36,654 nt of DNA from an uncultured Clostridia bacterium (GTDB lineage: Bacteria; Bacillota; Clostridia; Christensenellales; CAG-917), in NCBI GenBank assembly GCA_947382865.1, contig CANDBF010000013.1:1-36654 (forward strand). Reading direction: 5' to 3'. A model generated the notes under the pieces. The model ran no database searches. It had not been told where the DNA came from and worked only from the letters and a program-made list of their open reading frames with translations. Positions 15,776-24,015 of this stretch are shown piece by piece. Position 1 is the first letter of the stretch. Every line of letters starts with the position of its first letter. The translations under genes were made by a program, and so were the position numbers.

Positions 15776-16573
15776 TCACTTCCCCCTGCGCCATAGCCGC
15801 TCCGCAAACCCGATAAGCTCTTCCCTATTGCCGAGCGTCTTCGCTATTTCGATTGCCTTTGAGCTTTGAGTATCCAGCATTTCGCGGGTTTTGTCTTTTC
15901 CGATAAGAGAAGCGATTCCGTCGCCGTCGTCAAGCAAATCGTCGGCGAGCTGAAATGCGAGCCCCAGATGTTCTGCGAATTTTGAAGCATTTCCGATTTT
16001 CGCTACGGTTTCCGCGCTTCCGCAACTCGCGCAAATCGCGCCCGAGACAAACGCTCCGCGTATCAGAGCGCCCGTCTTTTTGGAATACATTTCAAGATAA
16101 TCTTTTTCATCCTTGCATCCCGCGAGCTCCGCCGACTGCCCGAACGCCATATCGATAGCGGAGTCGGAAATAACCGCGGCGGCTTCCCTGTTTTCGCATT
16201 TCAACAACAGCCGCGACGCAAACGAAAGCAGCGCGTCTCCGACAAGCAATGCGGTTGCCGCGCCGTATTTCTTATGGACTGAGAGCTTACCCCTGCGATA
16301 GTCGTCGTTGTCCATTTCTGGCATATCGTCGTGAACGAGCGAATAACTGTGAATAAGCTCGACCGCCTCCGCCAGCAAAATCAAATCCTCCGTGCAACAG
16401 ATGTCTCCGTCATCCGAAACCGCCGCCGCGCCGTAATATACGCAAAACGGGCGAACGCGCTTGCCGCCGTCCGTCACGGCGTATCTCATCGCCTCGCCCG
16501 TCAAGCCCTCGCAGTCGCCCAAAACGGCTTGCAAGCCGTGCTCCACCTTGCCGATAAACTCGTTTGCCGTCAT
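15776..16573 (-). CDS. ispA: Polyprenyl diphosphate synthase (IspA type)
   Basis: A 265-residue short-chain prenyl transferase, probably farnesyl diphosphate synthase, which adds isopentenyl diphosphate to allylic diphosphates in isoprenoid synthesis. The first aspartate-rich motif DDMPEMD is at 82-88, within LVHDDMPEMDNDDYRRGK. The second is in AFQLADDLLDDGDG. GGKRVRPF (37-43) is the usual substrate-binding stretch. At 265 residues it is slightly shorter than usual (about 290). It follows xseB by 10 bases, the common Firmicute order xseA-xseB-ispA. Chain length cannot be fixed by eye. Confidence 0.93.
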   Translation of the reverse strand: MTANEFIGKVEHGLQAVLGDCEGLTGEAMRYAVTDGGKRVRPFCVYYGAAAVSDDGDICCTEDLILLAEAVELIHSYSLVHDDMPEMDNDDYRRGKLSVHKKYGAATALLVGDALLSFASRLLLKCENREAAAVISDSAIDMAFGQSAELAGCKDEKDYLEMYSKKTGALIRGAFVSGAICASCGSAETVAKIGNASKFAEHLGLAFQLADDLLDDGDGIASLIGKDKTREMLDTQSSKAIEIAKTLGNREELIGFAERLWRRGK

Positions 16574-16583
16574 AAGCCTAAGT

Positions 16584-16802
16584 TCAGTCGATCGTAAACT
16601 GCTCCGATATATTGTTTATATCGTCGACAAGCAAGCTGAGCTTGCCCTTTTCGGCTTTCAGTGTTTCCACGCAGATTTTACTTAGCGCAATTCCGCGCTC
16701 GAACGCCGCGACCGCCTCGTCGAGAGGCATATCGCTCTCCAATTTTTTTACAATCGCTTCAAGCTCGCCGAGAGATTCCTCAAACTTTTTCATTTCCGCC
16801 AT
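16584..16802 (-). CDS. xseB: Exonuclease VII small subunit
   Basis: A 72-residue helical protein, the usual XseB size, with the family pattern KFEESLGELEAIVKKLESDM, PLDEAVAAFERGI and CVETLKAEKGKLSLL. It assembles with XseA into the single-strand-specific exonuclease VII. I chose the ATG at 16802 because AAGGAG lies seven bases upstream; the frame is open for six more codons into xseA. The gap from the xseA stop is four bases. Confidence 0.94.
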   Translation of the reverse strand: MAEMKKFEESLGELEAIVKKLESDMPLDEAVAAFERGIALSKICVETLKAEKGKLSLLVDDINNISEQFTID

Positions 16803-16806
16803 ACGC

Positions 16807-18030
16807 TTACTCCTTTTCATCTCCGAACAGTTTTATATCCAGCACCTTAGCTTCTATCGCGCCGTCGCCGCCGGTTGCGGTCACCACGTCCCCGACATTC
16901 AAATCGGCTACTCTGCTTACGGTATTATTTGCCGACTGCAATCTGAAATACCCTCGTTTGAGAGTTTTGAGCGGGCTTAGCCTGTCGAGAGCGTCTACCG
17001 CTCTCTCCGCCCTCGACGAAGCGCCGTCGAACTTGCGCTCTATATTGGTCTTAGCAGCCTGCAACGCACGCTCTACCCTCCTCGCTCTGGCAGCGTAAAA
17101 GGTATTTGCCGCGCCGCGGAATGCGCCGAACGCGAGCTGCGCCTTTGTACTCGCGTTGCGGTAAGCGCGACTGACGCAGTACGTGAGCCTGCGCATATCG
17201 TCTTTGAGGGCGTCGACCATTGCGTAATAATCGTATGCGACCAGCTCGCCTGCGGCAGTCGGAGTGGGCGCGCGCATATCGGCTGCGAAATCGCAAAGCG
17301 AAAAATCTGTTTCGTGCCCGACTGCGGATATTACGGGAGTATTCAGATTATACACGGCGCGCACAAGCTCCTCGCTGTAAAAGGGAGCGAGGTCTTCGAG
17401 AGACCCTCCGCCGCGCGCGATGATTATAACGTCGTAGCCCAGCAGGTCAACTCTTGCAAGAACGCCCGCAATCTCGTGCGCCGCGCCGTCGCCCTGAACG
17501 CGCACGTCGCGCACAACGATGTTCATGACGGGATTTTTCCTGCGCACCGTAGTCACGATATCCCTGATGACAGCGCCCGTCTTGGAAGTGACGACAAGCA
17601 CGTTTTTCGCAAATGCCGGAATGGGCTTTTTATGCGCGGAATCGAACAGACCCTCTTTTTCAAGTTTGGATTTGAGGCGCTCGAACTCCAAAAACAGCAA
17701 GCCCTGCCCGACGGGCTTTATGGTGCTGACCTGCAAGGACAGCCTGCCGCCCTTGACGTAATAGTCGAGATTGCCGCGTACGATTACGCTTTCGCCGTCC
17801 TTTGGATTGTACGTCTTCGCGCCGTAAAAGCAAACGCAGGAAATCTGGGAATATTTATCCTTCAATGTAAAATACGCGTGAGGTCCGCTGAACTTGAAGC
17901 CCGACACCTCGCCGTAGACCTCCAAGCCCTTGAAAATAGGAGCGTCGACGCACGCCTTAATTGTGGCGTTCACCTCGCTTACGGATATTGTATTTTCGCT
18001 AATCAAAGGATAATCGGACATATTCGACAT
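16807..18030 (-). CDS. xseA: Exonuclease VII large subunit
   Basis: A 407-residue XseA. It has an N-terminal OB-fold (about 15-110, GEVSGFKFSGPHAYFTLKD), then the catalytic domain with VVTSKTGAVIRDI and IIARGGGSLEDLAPF, the AVGHETDFSLCDFAADMRAP segment, and a helical C-terminal region ending in the GYFRLQ repeat-like domain. It cuts single-stranded DNA from both ends. The start is ATG at 18030 or 18021; neither has a clear ribosome binding site. It follows nusB by 36 bases. Confidence 0.96.
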   Translation of the reverse strand: MSNMSDYPLISENTISVSEVNATIKACVDAPIFKGLEVYGEVSGFKFSGPHAYFTLKDKYSQISCVCFYGAKTYNPKDGESVIVRGNLDYYVKGGRLSLQVSTIKPVGQGLLFLEFERLKSKLEKEGLFDSAHKKPIPAFAKNVLVVTSKTGAVIRDIVTTVRRKNPVMNIVVRDVRVQGDGAAHEIAGVLARVDLLGYDVIIIARGGGSLEDLAPFYSEELVRAVYNLNTPVISAVGHETDFSLCDFAADMRAPTPTAAGELVAYDYYAMVDALKDDMRRLTYCVSRAYRNASTKAQLAFGAFRGAANTFYAARARRVERALQAAKTNIERKFDGASSRAERAVDALDRLSPLKTLKRGYFRLQSANNTVSRVADLNVGDVVTATGGDGAIEAKVLDIKLFGDEKE

Positions 18031-18066
18031 ATTAAACGGTTATTTTGAAATAAACACGCAGCAGAG

Positions 18067-18462
18067 TTACTCTAAATTCTGCACGACCTTTGCAAGAACT
18101 CCGTTTACAAACGAACCTGATTTTTCCGTCCCGTACTTTTTGCTCAAAGTCACGGCTTCGTTTATAATGACGGCGGCGGGAGCGATTTTCTCCGTAAGCT
18201 CATACGCCGCAAGCAACAGAACTACGTAGTCAGGGCGGTACAGTCTTTCAATTTTATAGCCCGACAGATTTGCGGAAATGATTCCGTTAAGTTTGTCCTG
18301 CCCAGAGAGTATCCCTCTGTACGCCGCGTTTATATAAGCCTTATCGTCCTCGTCAAGCCCGTCGTCAAGCAACAGCAAATCAAGCGTGCCGTCGTTTGGC
18401 GCGCCTAAGAACGTGTACTCGAACACCAATTTGAATACGTCTTCTCTCGCAATTCTTCTCAT
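18067..18462 (-). CDS. nusB: Transcription antitermination protein NusB
   Basis: A 131-residue helical NusB, which binds boxA RNA with S10 in rRNA antitermination. It shows RRIAREDVFKLVFEYTF at the N terminus and the C-terminal IAPAAVIINEAVTLSKKYGTE with FVNGVLAKV. The length is normal. It lies 16 bases after the Asp23 gene in the common Clostridial order asp23-nusB-xseA-xseB-ispA. Confidence 0.94.
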   Translation of the reverse strand: MRRIAREDVFKLVFEYTFLGAPNDGTLDLLLLDDGLDEDDKAYINAAYRGILSGQDKLNGIISANLSGYKIERLYRPDYVVLLLAAYELTEKIAPAAVIINEAVTLSKKYGTEKSGSFVNGVLAKVVQNLE

Positions 18463-18478
18463 AATACTAACGCTTGTT

Positions 18479-18790
18479 TCAATCCAGATTGAGATTGAGC
18501 ACGTGCACGTTCACCGCGTGAACCTTGAATTTCGTGGACTTTTCTATCTGCATCTTGACGTTTTCCTGCAATGACGAGACCGCGATAGGAACGGAATAGC
18601 CTTGATTTATATTGATGAAAAACTCCACGGTCACCTTTTCGTTGGGCAGAAAATATACCGAAGCGGAGCCGCGCGACCTTTTCGCTTCCGGCAGTTTTAT
18701 GCCTTCCACCTCCGCAGCCGCGTCAAGCGCAAGCGACGTTATGACCTTGCCGAACGTGTCGAGATTTTTTGAATAGGTTTGCTTTGCCAT
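18479..18790 (-). CDS. Asp23/Gls24 family envelope stress protein
   Basis: A 103-residue protein with the Asp23 fold pattern: GKVITSLALDAAAEVEGI, a VYFLPNEKVTVEFFININQG strand region and VSSLQENVKMQIEKSTKFKV. Members sit at the membrane in Firmicutes and respond to envelope stress; the exact role is unknown. AGAGGTC precedes the ATG. It is the first gene after a consensus promoter and heads the nusB-xseA-xseB-ispA operon. Confidence 0.88.
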   Translation of the reverse strand: MAKQTYSKNLDTFGKVITSLALDAAAEVEGIKLPEAKRSRGSASVYFLPNEKVTVEFFININQGYSVPIAVSSLQENVKMQIEKSTKFKVHAVNVHVLNLNLD

Positions 18791-18810
18791 AGTTGACCTC
18801 TTTGCCGATT

Positions 18811-18839
18811 ATTATAACACAGTATATCGTTTATTTCAA
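18811..18839 (-). promoter_or_regulatory. Promoter of the Asp23-nusB-xse operon
   Basis: TTGAAA (18834-18839), a 17-bp spacer and a perfect TATAAT (18811-18816) on the minus strand. The leader is only about 15 bases long. Confidence 0.85.
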
Positions 18840-18923
18840 TTAAAACCTTAGCCCGTTCGGTATGTTTTTGAAATATGGCGCGCAATTTTATCACAAACGG
18901 CGCGACGCGCATATTTTTAATCT

Positions 18924-19115
18924 ATGGACAATCGAAACGACGTAAAAATCGCTTCCGAAATCGCGGACGGAATAAAAAAGTTGCAGCCTCTCGACCGCAA
19001 CCTGATAGCCATGCTGACCGCTCAGCTGCTTGCCGAAGGGAAAAGCAAATGCGAACTGAACGAGATTATGCATTTTTTACAACTGATAATCCTGTCTCTT
19101 AAAACCTACTGCTGA
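18924..19115 (+). CDS. Small hypothetical protein, 63 residues
   Basis: An open frame with protein-like composition: a polar N terminus, an amphipathic middle (GIKKLQPLDRNLIAMLTAQL) and a hydrophobic C-terminal helix (MHFLQLIILSLKTYC). I recall small Clostridial proteins of similar design but cannot name a family. It is the only plus-strand gene in this housekeeping stretch and lies between two minus-strand operons. No Shine-Dalgarno is visible before the ATG, which lowers confidence. Confidence 0.5.
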   Translation: MDNRNDVKIASEIADGIKKLQPLDRNLIAMLTAQLLAEGKSKCELNEIMHFLQLIILSLKTYC

Positions 19116-19143
19116 GTCGGAGACGGACGCGCGAAAGGATATA

Positions 19144-19593
19144 TTATTCGTAGCGCAGCTTGTCCTTTCTGTCCTTTATCTGAACCAGCGCCTGCTTCAT
19201 AGACTGCTCCACTCCGTCTATAAGATTGAACGCGAGCGCGCGGGCGTCGAAATCCATCTTTTCGTAATGCCTTGCCGCCTCGTCCTGTATCTGCTGAGCG
19301 GCTTCCTGCGCGCGGCGCGTAATCTCGTTTGCGGATATCATTTCCCTTGCCTGCGCTTCGGCGTTATCCATTGTCTCGTTGGCGTAGGTCTCCGCCTTAT
19401 GGATAATCTCGTCGCGGTCCTTTCTTATCTGCGCCGCCTCTTTGAGCGCGATGGGATAGCTTGTCCTTATGCGGGAAAGGATGTCCAGAATTGCGGCTTT
19501 ATTTACTATTATATCCGTTCTGCTGAAAGCGGCGTTTTTGGCTTTGAGTATCTCGCTCTCCAAATCGTTTATGAGCATTTCGATAGTTTCCAT
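19144..19593 (-). CDS. Coiled-coil protein, DivIVA/ATPase-like
   Basis: A 149-residue protein, almost wholly alpha-helical: charged heptad-rich segments from about residue 45 to 125 (AEAQAREMISANEITRRAQE) predict a long coiled coil resembling DivIVA or ATP-synthase b subunits. Similar proteins, often labelled ATPase without an ATP-binding motif, lie next to coaD in Clostridia as I recall. I chose the ATG at 19593, which has AGGAG at good spacing; the 13 codons before it lie in the leader. No enzymatic motif is seen. It has its own promoter. Confidence 0.75.
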   Translation of the reverse strand: METIEMLINDLESEILKAKNAAFSRTDIIVNKAAILDILSRIRTSYPIALKEAAQIRKDRDEIIHKAETYANETMDNAEAQAREMISANEITRRAQEAAQQIQDEAARHYEKMDFDARALAFNLIDGVEQSMKQALVQIKDRKDKLRYE

Positions 19594-19620
19594 AATCCTA
19601 TCTCCTTTTGTATACAATTC

Positions 19621-19649
19621 AGTATATGACATTTTGCCCGCATTTTCAA
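19621..19649 (-). promoter_or_regulatory. Promoter of the coiled-coil gene
   Basis: TTGAAA (19644-19649), a 17-bp spacer and TATACT (19621-19626) on the minus strand, just upstream of the AGGAG site. Confidence 0.75.
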
Positions 19650-19684
19650 GCGCATTTTGGCTATACGCTCAAATTTGCTTACTA

Positions 19685-20698
19685 TTATTTAAGCCGCGAA
19701 ACGTAATCCTTGGACCTTAGCAACTCGACCGTGCAGGGCGGAACCGCCGACATATCCCCCGCGCGCAGCATTTCGCGAGCCTTAGTCGCACTTATATCCG
19801 CATAATACGGAAGCTCGACGAAATACGTTTCAAAGCCGTGCTCGCGATTATACGCCGCCATATCCTCTTCGTAGCTTTCGTCGCGATCGTCTCTTTTGCC
19901 TCTTACAAGCGCGCATGCGCCGACCTCTTTTGCAACGTCTACGGCGTCCTCCCTCGAAAACAGCGCCCTCGCGCCATTTTTGCTCCGGCATACCGCCTGC
20001 GCAAGCGCAAGCCTCTGTTCGTCTGAAAAGGTATATTCCTTATCGGGATTTATAAGACACGCGACCACAACCTCGTCAAATATGCCAAGCGCCTCGTCCA
20101 GCACCGCTTCGTGCCCTTTTGTAAACGGGTCGTAGCTTCCCGCCATAAGCGCCGTTCTCTTGCGCGAAATAAATTCCGCCGTAACCGTTCCCATTTTCTT
20201 CGTACGCTGTTTGTATCTCGAATGAGCAAGCGTATAGGGCTTTTCGCTTCCGTGCTCGAAAACGATTTTTCCGTACTCCGTAAGCAGGTCGCGCGACAGT
20301 ATGAAATCTATCGCGATTTCTCCCATATTGCTGGCATAAGGCGGGTCTATAAACACTATGTCGAATTTCTTGTCTACAACCGCGGCGCTGTTGAGATATG
20401 ACGCAAAATCGGTGTTTACAATATCGTAATCGCCGCTTAAAGTGCTCAGATTGTATTTTATGGCGTTTATGCTGTCCTTGCTTTTATCGACAAAAACGAC
20501 GTGTTCCGCGCCCCTCGACAGACTTTCTATCCCCAACGAGCCGCTCCCCGCGAACAAATCCAAAACCTGCGAATGCGGCACGTCCATCTGCAAAATATTG
20601 AACAGCGTTTCCTTTATCCTCGTCGTTGTCGGGCGCACCGCTTCGCCCTTGGGCGCGATTACGTTTTTACCCTTGAATTTTCCTGCGACCACCCTCAT
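19685..20698 (-). CDS. rsmD-coaD: RsmD-CoaD fusion protein
   Basis: A 337-residue fusion of two normally separate neighbours. Residues 1-178 are RsmD, the 16S rRNA guanine-N2 methyltransferase (G966): MRVVAGKFKGK, SAM loop LDLFAGSGSLGIESLSRGA (47-65), catalytic DPPY (118-121). Residues 180-337 are phosphopantetheine adenylyltransferase, which makes dephospho-CoA: GSYDPFTKGH (187-196), LVRGKRD and YADISATKARE. The CoaD part has no start codon of its own before its first strand (ISRKRTALMAGSYD), so one polypeptide must be made. The ATG overlaps the fthC stop by four bases. Both active sites look intact, although ISATKARE differs from the usual ISSxxVR. Confidence 0.93.
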   Translation of the reverse strand: MRVVAGKFKGKNVIAPKGEAVRPTTTRIKETLFNILQMDVPHSQVLDLFAGSGSLGIESLSRGAEHVVFVDKSKDSINAIKYNLSTLSGDYDIVNTDFASYLNSAAVVDKKFDIVFIDPPYASNMGEIAIDFILSRDLLTEYGKIVFEHGSEKPYTLAHSRYKQRTKKMGTVTAEFISRKRTALMAGSYDPFTKGHEAVLDEALGIFDEVVVACLINPDKEYTFSDEQRLALAQAVCRSKNGARALFSREDAVDVAKEVGACALVRGKRDDRDESYEEDMAAYNREHGFETYFVELPYYADISATKAREMLRAGDMSAVPPCTVELLRSKDYVSRLK

Positions 20699-21273
20699 TG
20701 AAGTTTCTCCCAGTATATATTTTCAATTTCCCCGTCAGAGGTTATTATGCGCTTTTCGGTGACAAGTATATCGAGAGGAATATCGAAATCCTCCGCGAAT
20801 AGATTGCTTACTCTCTGGCAGTCGAAGGCTATTCCTATTTTCAGACATTTCCGATTTTGAAGATACCTGTCGTAATAGCCGCCGCCGTGTCCCACTCTTT
20901 TGAGTCCGTCGAACGCGACAAGCGGAATAACCGCGACGTCGGTATCGTCTGCAATCTGCCCTTTGACGGGCTCCAAAATATTCCATTTGTTTACCTTGAA
21001 ATCGGTATAAGGAGTTATCAAGACCGCGCTCATATCCTTCCCGTGAACGCGAGGAACGGCGACCGTCCTCTCCATCATAAGCGCGAGTCCTACGATTTCC
21101 TCCGTATTCGGTTCGGTGTCCGTGCCCAGAAATATAAACAGGCTGTGCGCGAGCGAGAACTCGGGCAAACCGCTCAGAGCGTCGCATATCGCGCCGCTCG
21201 CCCATTCCTTTTCCTCCGTACTCATCGCAAGCACGGCGCTCTTAGCCGCCTTTCTTGCCTCCGCCTTGGTCAT
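20695..21273 (-). CDS. fthC: 5-formyltetrahydrofolate cyclo-ligase
   Basis: A 192-residue enzyme that uses ATP to turn 5-formyl-THF into 5,10-methenyl-THF, returning it to the one-carbon pool. The hallmark is GHGGGYYDRYL near residue 128, with AVIPLVAFDGLKRVGHG before it and an N-terminal basic KAEARKAAK segment. The length is normal. It overlaps the end of alr by 32 bases and the start of rsmD-coaD by four, so the three form a tight unit. Its cofactor role links it to the purine block. Confidence 0.95.
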   Translation of the reverse strand: MTKAEARKAAKSAVLAMSTEEKEWASGAICDALSGLPEFSLAHSLFIFLGTDTEPNTEEIVGLALMMERTVAVPRVHGKDMSAVLITPYTDFKVNKWNILEPVKGQIADDTDVAVIPLVAFDGLKRVGHGGGYYDRYLQNRKCLKIGIAFDCQRVSNLFAEDFDIPLDILVTEKRIITSDGEIENIYWEKLQ

Positions 21274-22276
21274 AATCGTAAATTCTCTCCACCCGTCCGT
21301 GCCAACAGGTCATAACAGTATAGTTTATGCTTTTGCGCTCCTTTGCAACAAGCCCTATACGCTCGGGGTCGGACAGTACTACTTCTTCCCCTATATCGGG
21401 CAGAAAATCGCCGCAATCCACGACTGTCATATCCATACACACCCTGCCTATAACAGGGCAACGCCTTCCCCGAATATAGACTGCCGACGGTCTTTCCCTG
21501 TACGCTCCGTCCGCATAACCGCCGAAGACAACCGCAGAGTTGGTCGCGTCTTTCACTTTGTAATTGCCGTAGCTTACGTACTCGCCCTTTTCAATCCGCC
21601 TAGCTGCGACAACCGTACTCTTCACCGTCATAGCGCCCTCGTAAGCGGAAATACCCACTCTGACCATATCGTAGCTAAGGCTTTTACAGCCTATAAAACG
21701 GCTCGAAGCAAGATGCCTCACGATATTGGGGAACACCGCCGCCGACTTTTCACTCATACGCTTAAATGCGGAAATCTGTCTGTAAGAACGCACGCGCAGG
21801 TGGGAATAAACACCCTCGGGATTCACTCCGCACGCTTTAAGCCTATCAAGCAGCTCGTCAAGTTCTTCCTCGCAAAAGCCCAGCCTGTGCATTCCGCTGT
21901 CGAGGGCTATATGCATTCTTATATCGGACGCGCGGACTTCGCCGCTTAGCAGCATTGTTTCTATCTTCGAGAGCTGTGCGAAATCGGAAAGCACGAATAT
22001 TATGCCTTGCTCTATCGCGTATTCAAGCTCGTCTATGGCGCATATAAGCGCCATCACATCATTTGTCACGCCCGCGGCTTTAAGAGCTGCGCCCTCCTCA
22101 ACGGTCGCGACGCCGAACGCGTCCGCCAAATCCTCGGTCGCAAGCGCAACGGGGACAAGCCCGTGTCCGTACGCGTCCGCCTTGACCATCAAAAGCAGTC
22201 TTGCTCCCGCTTCCTCGCCAATATGCGTGAGATTTTTGCGGATTTTATTCAGGTCTATATACGCTTTGAGTTTTAT
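21242..22276 (-). CDS. alr: Alanine racemase, apparent AUA start
   Basis: A PLP-dependent racemase making D-alanine for peptidoglycan. It has the PLP-lysine motif VKADAYGHG, HIALDSGMHRLGF, the GGYADGAYRERP segment with catalytic Tyr, and RVCMDMTVVDCGD. The in-frame sequence extends 28 codons before the first TTG/ATG and gives IKLKAYIDLNKIRKNL, exactly the first strand and helix expected of Alr. No ATG, GTG or TTG exists in that stretch. An AUA codon (22274-22276) lies six bases after GAGG, so I place the start there. Otherwise the protein would start at 22192 without the first barrel strand. Confidence 0.88.
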   Translation of the reverse strand: MKLKAYIDLNKIRKNLTHIGEEAGARLLLMVKADAYGHGLVPVALATEDLADAFGVATVEEGAALKAAGVTNDVMALICAIDELEYAIEQGIIFVLSDFAQLSKIETMLLSGEVRASDIRMHIALDSGMHRLGFCEEELDELLDRLKACGVNPEGVYSHLRVRSYRQISAFKRMSEKSAAVFPNIVRHLASSRFIGCKSLSYDMVRVGISAYEGAMTVKSTVVAARRIEKGEYVSYGNYKVKDATNSAVVFGGYADGAYRERPSAVYIRGRRCPVIGRVCMDMTVVDCGDFLPDIGEEVVLSDPERIGLVAKERKSINYTVMTCWHGRVERIYDYDQGGGKKGG

Positions 22277-22317
22277 AGTCCACCTCGCGCGTATATAATA
22301 TGCAACAATATACTTTT

Positions 22318-22347
22318 TTGCGACGGTCGTTTCCTGAAACGTCGCAA
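22318..22347. other. Hairpin upstream of alr
   Basis: TTGCGACG and CGTCGCAA form a perfect 8-bp stem. An overlapping alternative, GTCGTTT with AAACGAC, uses part of the same bases, so the two exclude each other. On the minus strand six A follow; on the plus strand the T-run lies beyond. It may be an attenuator or a back-to-back terminator. Confidence 0.45.
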
Positions 22348-22358
22348 ACGACTTTTTT

Positions 22359-22392
22359 CAAAAACGGAGCTATCGCATTTGCGACAACTCCG
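22359..22392 (-). terminator. Terminator of the valS operon
   Basis: CGGAG (22388-22392) pairs with CTCCG (22365-22369), and an inner TCGCA/TGCGA stem is separated by a small internal loop. Five T follow on the minus strand. It begins right after the stop of the last membrane-protein gene. Confidence 0.7.
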
Positions 22393-22397
22393 AGCCG

Positions 22398-22874
22398 TCA
22401 GTTTTCCTTATCCTTTTTCTTAGGCTGAGAAAAAATATCAACGGTTATGTTGGGGATATACTCTCTCAATCCCTTTATAAAGTCGTCGGAGTACTTTTCC
22501 GCGATACTCACTTTCAGACCCATTTCCTTGTCCGAATGCTCCTTGTCCTTTACGATAAGAAACAGCTCGTTCGTATCTATGCACTGTCTTACGAGCAGTA
22601 TATCGTCATAAGCGACCTTATCGGCAAACAGACCTATCAGTATGAGAAGACCGTCATTTCTGAATTTGTAATAGCTGTTTACAAGCAACAGCAACGCGAT
22701 GACTCCCACCACGATACCCGCAACCATAGACACTGCGGGGATTGCCGGCGACGTGCCCGAGCCCGTAGCCCCCGCAAGCAACGCGATATCCAGTCCTATT
22801 ATCGCCAAAACGCCCGCGAGCACCGCGCAGATTATGACAATTTTTGCGACTCCGAAGCTCATTCTGATTTTCAT
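22398..22874 (-). CDS. Membrane protein of unknown function
   Basis: A 158-residue protein with two hydrophobic segments near the N terminus (about 8-33 and 45-66), followed by a soluble beta-strand-rich domain (YYKFRNDGLLILIGLFADK, then IDTNELFLIVKDKEH) that could be PH-like. The tail is lysine-rich. No family was recognised. It overlaps the preceding membrane-protein gene by four bases and ends the transcript, so it probably works with that protein. Confidence 0.7.
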   Translation of the reverse strand: MKIRMSFGVAKIVIICAVLAGVLAIIGLDIALLAGATGSGTSPAIPAVSMVAGIVVGVIALLLLVNSYYKFRNDGLLILIGLFADKVAYDDILLVRQCIDTNELFLIVKDKEHSDKEMGLKVSIAEKYSDDFIKGLREYIPNITVDIFSQPKKKDKEN

Positions 22875-23977
22875 TTTTCACTCTCCTCTTCCGCGCCGAC
22901 CCAATCGGAAACGACATCTTCCGAACGCTCGTCGCCCGAAATCGAAATTTCACGCTTATTCTCTTCCGCGGAATTCGTTTTTGCATGCGGCGCGACCGTA
23001 GGAATATTGTTGACCTTTTCCTCCGCGTTCAATCCTGCCTGCCCCGAAAATCTGAAGCCGTAATCCACGGTATTTACAACCGTTGTGCTGTCGGCATAAA
23101 AGCTGAAACCCTTGGTCTTATAGTAGCCTACAAGCTCGACTGCGCGCAGCAGGAAATAATATATCGACGGAAGTATAAGCATGATAAGTCCGCAGGTGGG
23201 CACCGTAAGAACGGAAGCGAGCAGATAGACGCAGCTGAACGTAATGACGTACGCCTTAAACAATCCGCCGAGATTTGCTTTGACAAACGGAAATGCGCGC
23301 GTAAAGCTGATAAACAGCTTCTCCTCGGGATGGTGCAGGACTCTGGGCAGCCATCCGCTGAACAGCAACGCTTTGAGCGAAAAGAAAAGCACGCCGAATA
23401 CAAGCATAATCGCGAGCGCAAAAACGCCTACGACCGAAAGCAGACCGTATGCCAGCAGTAGTCCGAGCACGACGGCGAGAATATCTATCGGCATGCTGAT
23501 AAGCAGCTTTGCAAAAGAATAACGGCAGCATTTCTTGAAATTGAGCGCCATATTGCTTGCAAACCCGAAACGCAGATTTGCCGACATAAGTTTGTTTATA
23601 ATATCGGCAATCGTATAATATGACAGCCCCATTATAAAGCTGTACAGCATATAAAGGAACAGCACGGCAAACGCGAGTCCCGTGGCGATTGCGGGGTTTG
23701 TGGCTATCTCTTTTAGCAAATCTATAAGCCGCGGAACCAAATCGTAAATCGCAACGCGCATATGCAGTCCGCCGTTCCAGATTTCGCCGACCGTATTAAA
23801 AATCCCGCTTGCGATTGCCTGCACCGCGGTCGTGCTTGCGAGCACTCTCCAAATCGGGATGAGAATAGCCGCTCCCACCGCCGCCGTTATGAGCAGGGAT
23901 ATCAATATCCACATCAGGATTTTGAGCACATAGCCCATATTTGAAAACAGGATTGTTATAGAATTTCTGAATTCCAT
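22871..23977 (-). CDS. Polytopic membrane protein of unknown function
   Basis: A 368-residue protein with about six to seven hydrophobic segments (for example LKILMWILISLLITAAVGAA near the N terminus and a long pair at 180-225) and a hydrophilic acidic tail of about 60 residues (SAEENKREISISGDERSE). I recognise no catalytic motif or family. GAGGTAG precedes the ATG. It shares its overall plan with the next upstream gene (24016-24879), including a segment with a Tyr-rich turn before the last helices, and may be its distant paralogue. Confidence 0.72.
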   Translation of the reverse strand: MEFRNSITILFSNMGYVLKILMWILISLLITAAVGAAILIPIWRVLASTTAVQAIASGIFNTVGEIWNGGLHMRVAIYDLVPRLIDLLKEIATNPAIATGLAFAVLFLYMLYSFIMGLSYYTIADIINKLMSANLRFGFASNMALNFKKCCRYSFAKLLISMPIDILAVVLGLLLAYGLLSVVGVFALAIMLVFGVLFFSLKALLFSGWLPRVLHHPEEKLFISFTRAFPFVKANLGGLFKAYVITFSCVYLLASVLTVPTCGLIMLILPSIYYFLLRAVELVGYYKTKGFSFYADSTTVVNTVDYGFRFSGQAGLNAEEKVNNIPTVAPHAKTNSAEENKREISISGDERSEDVVSDWVGAEEESEK

Positions 23978-24015
23978 TTCTACCTCTTGCGGTCCTCGCG
24001 CCGCAGAAACACTAT

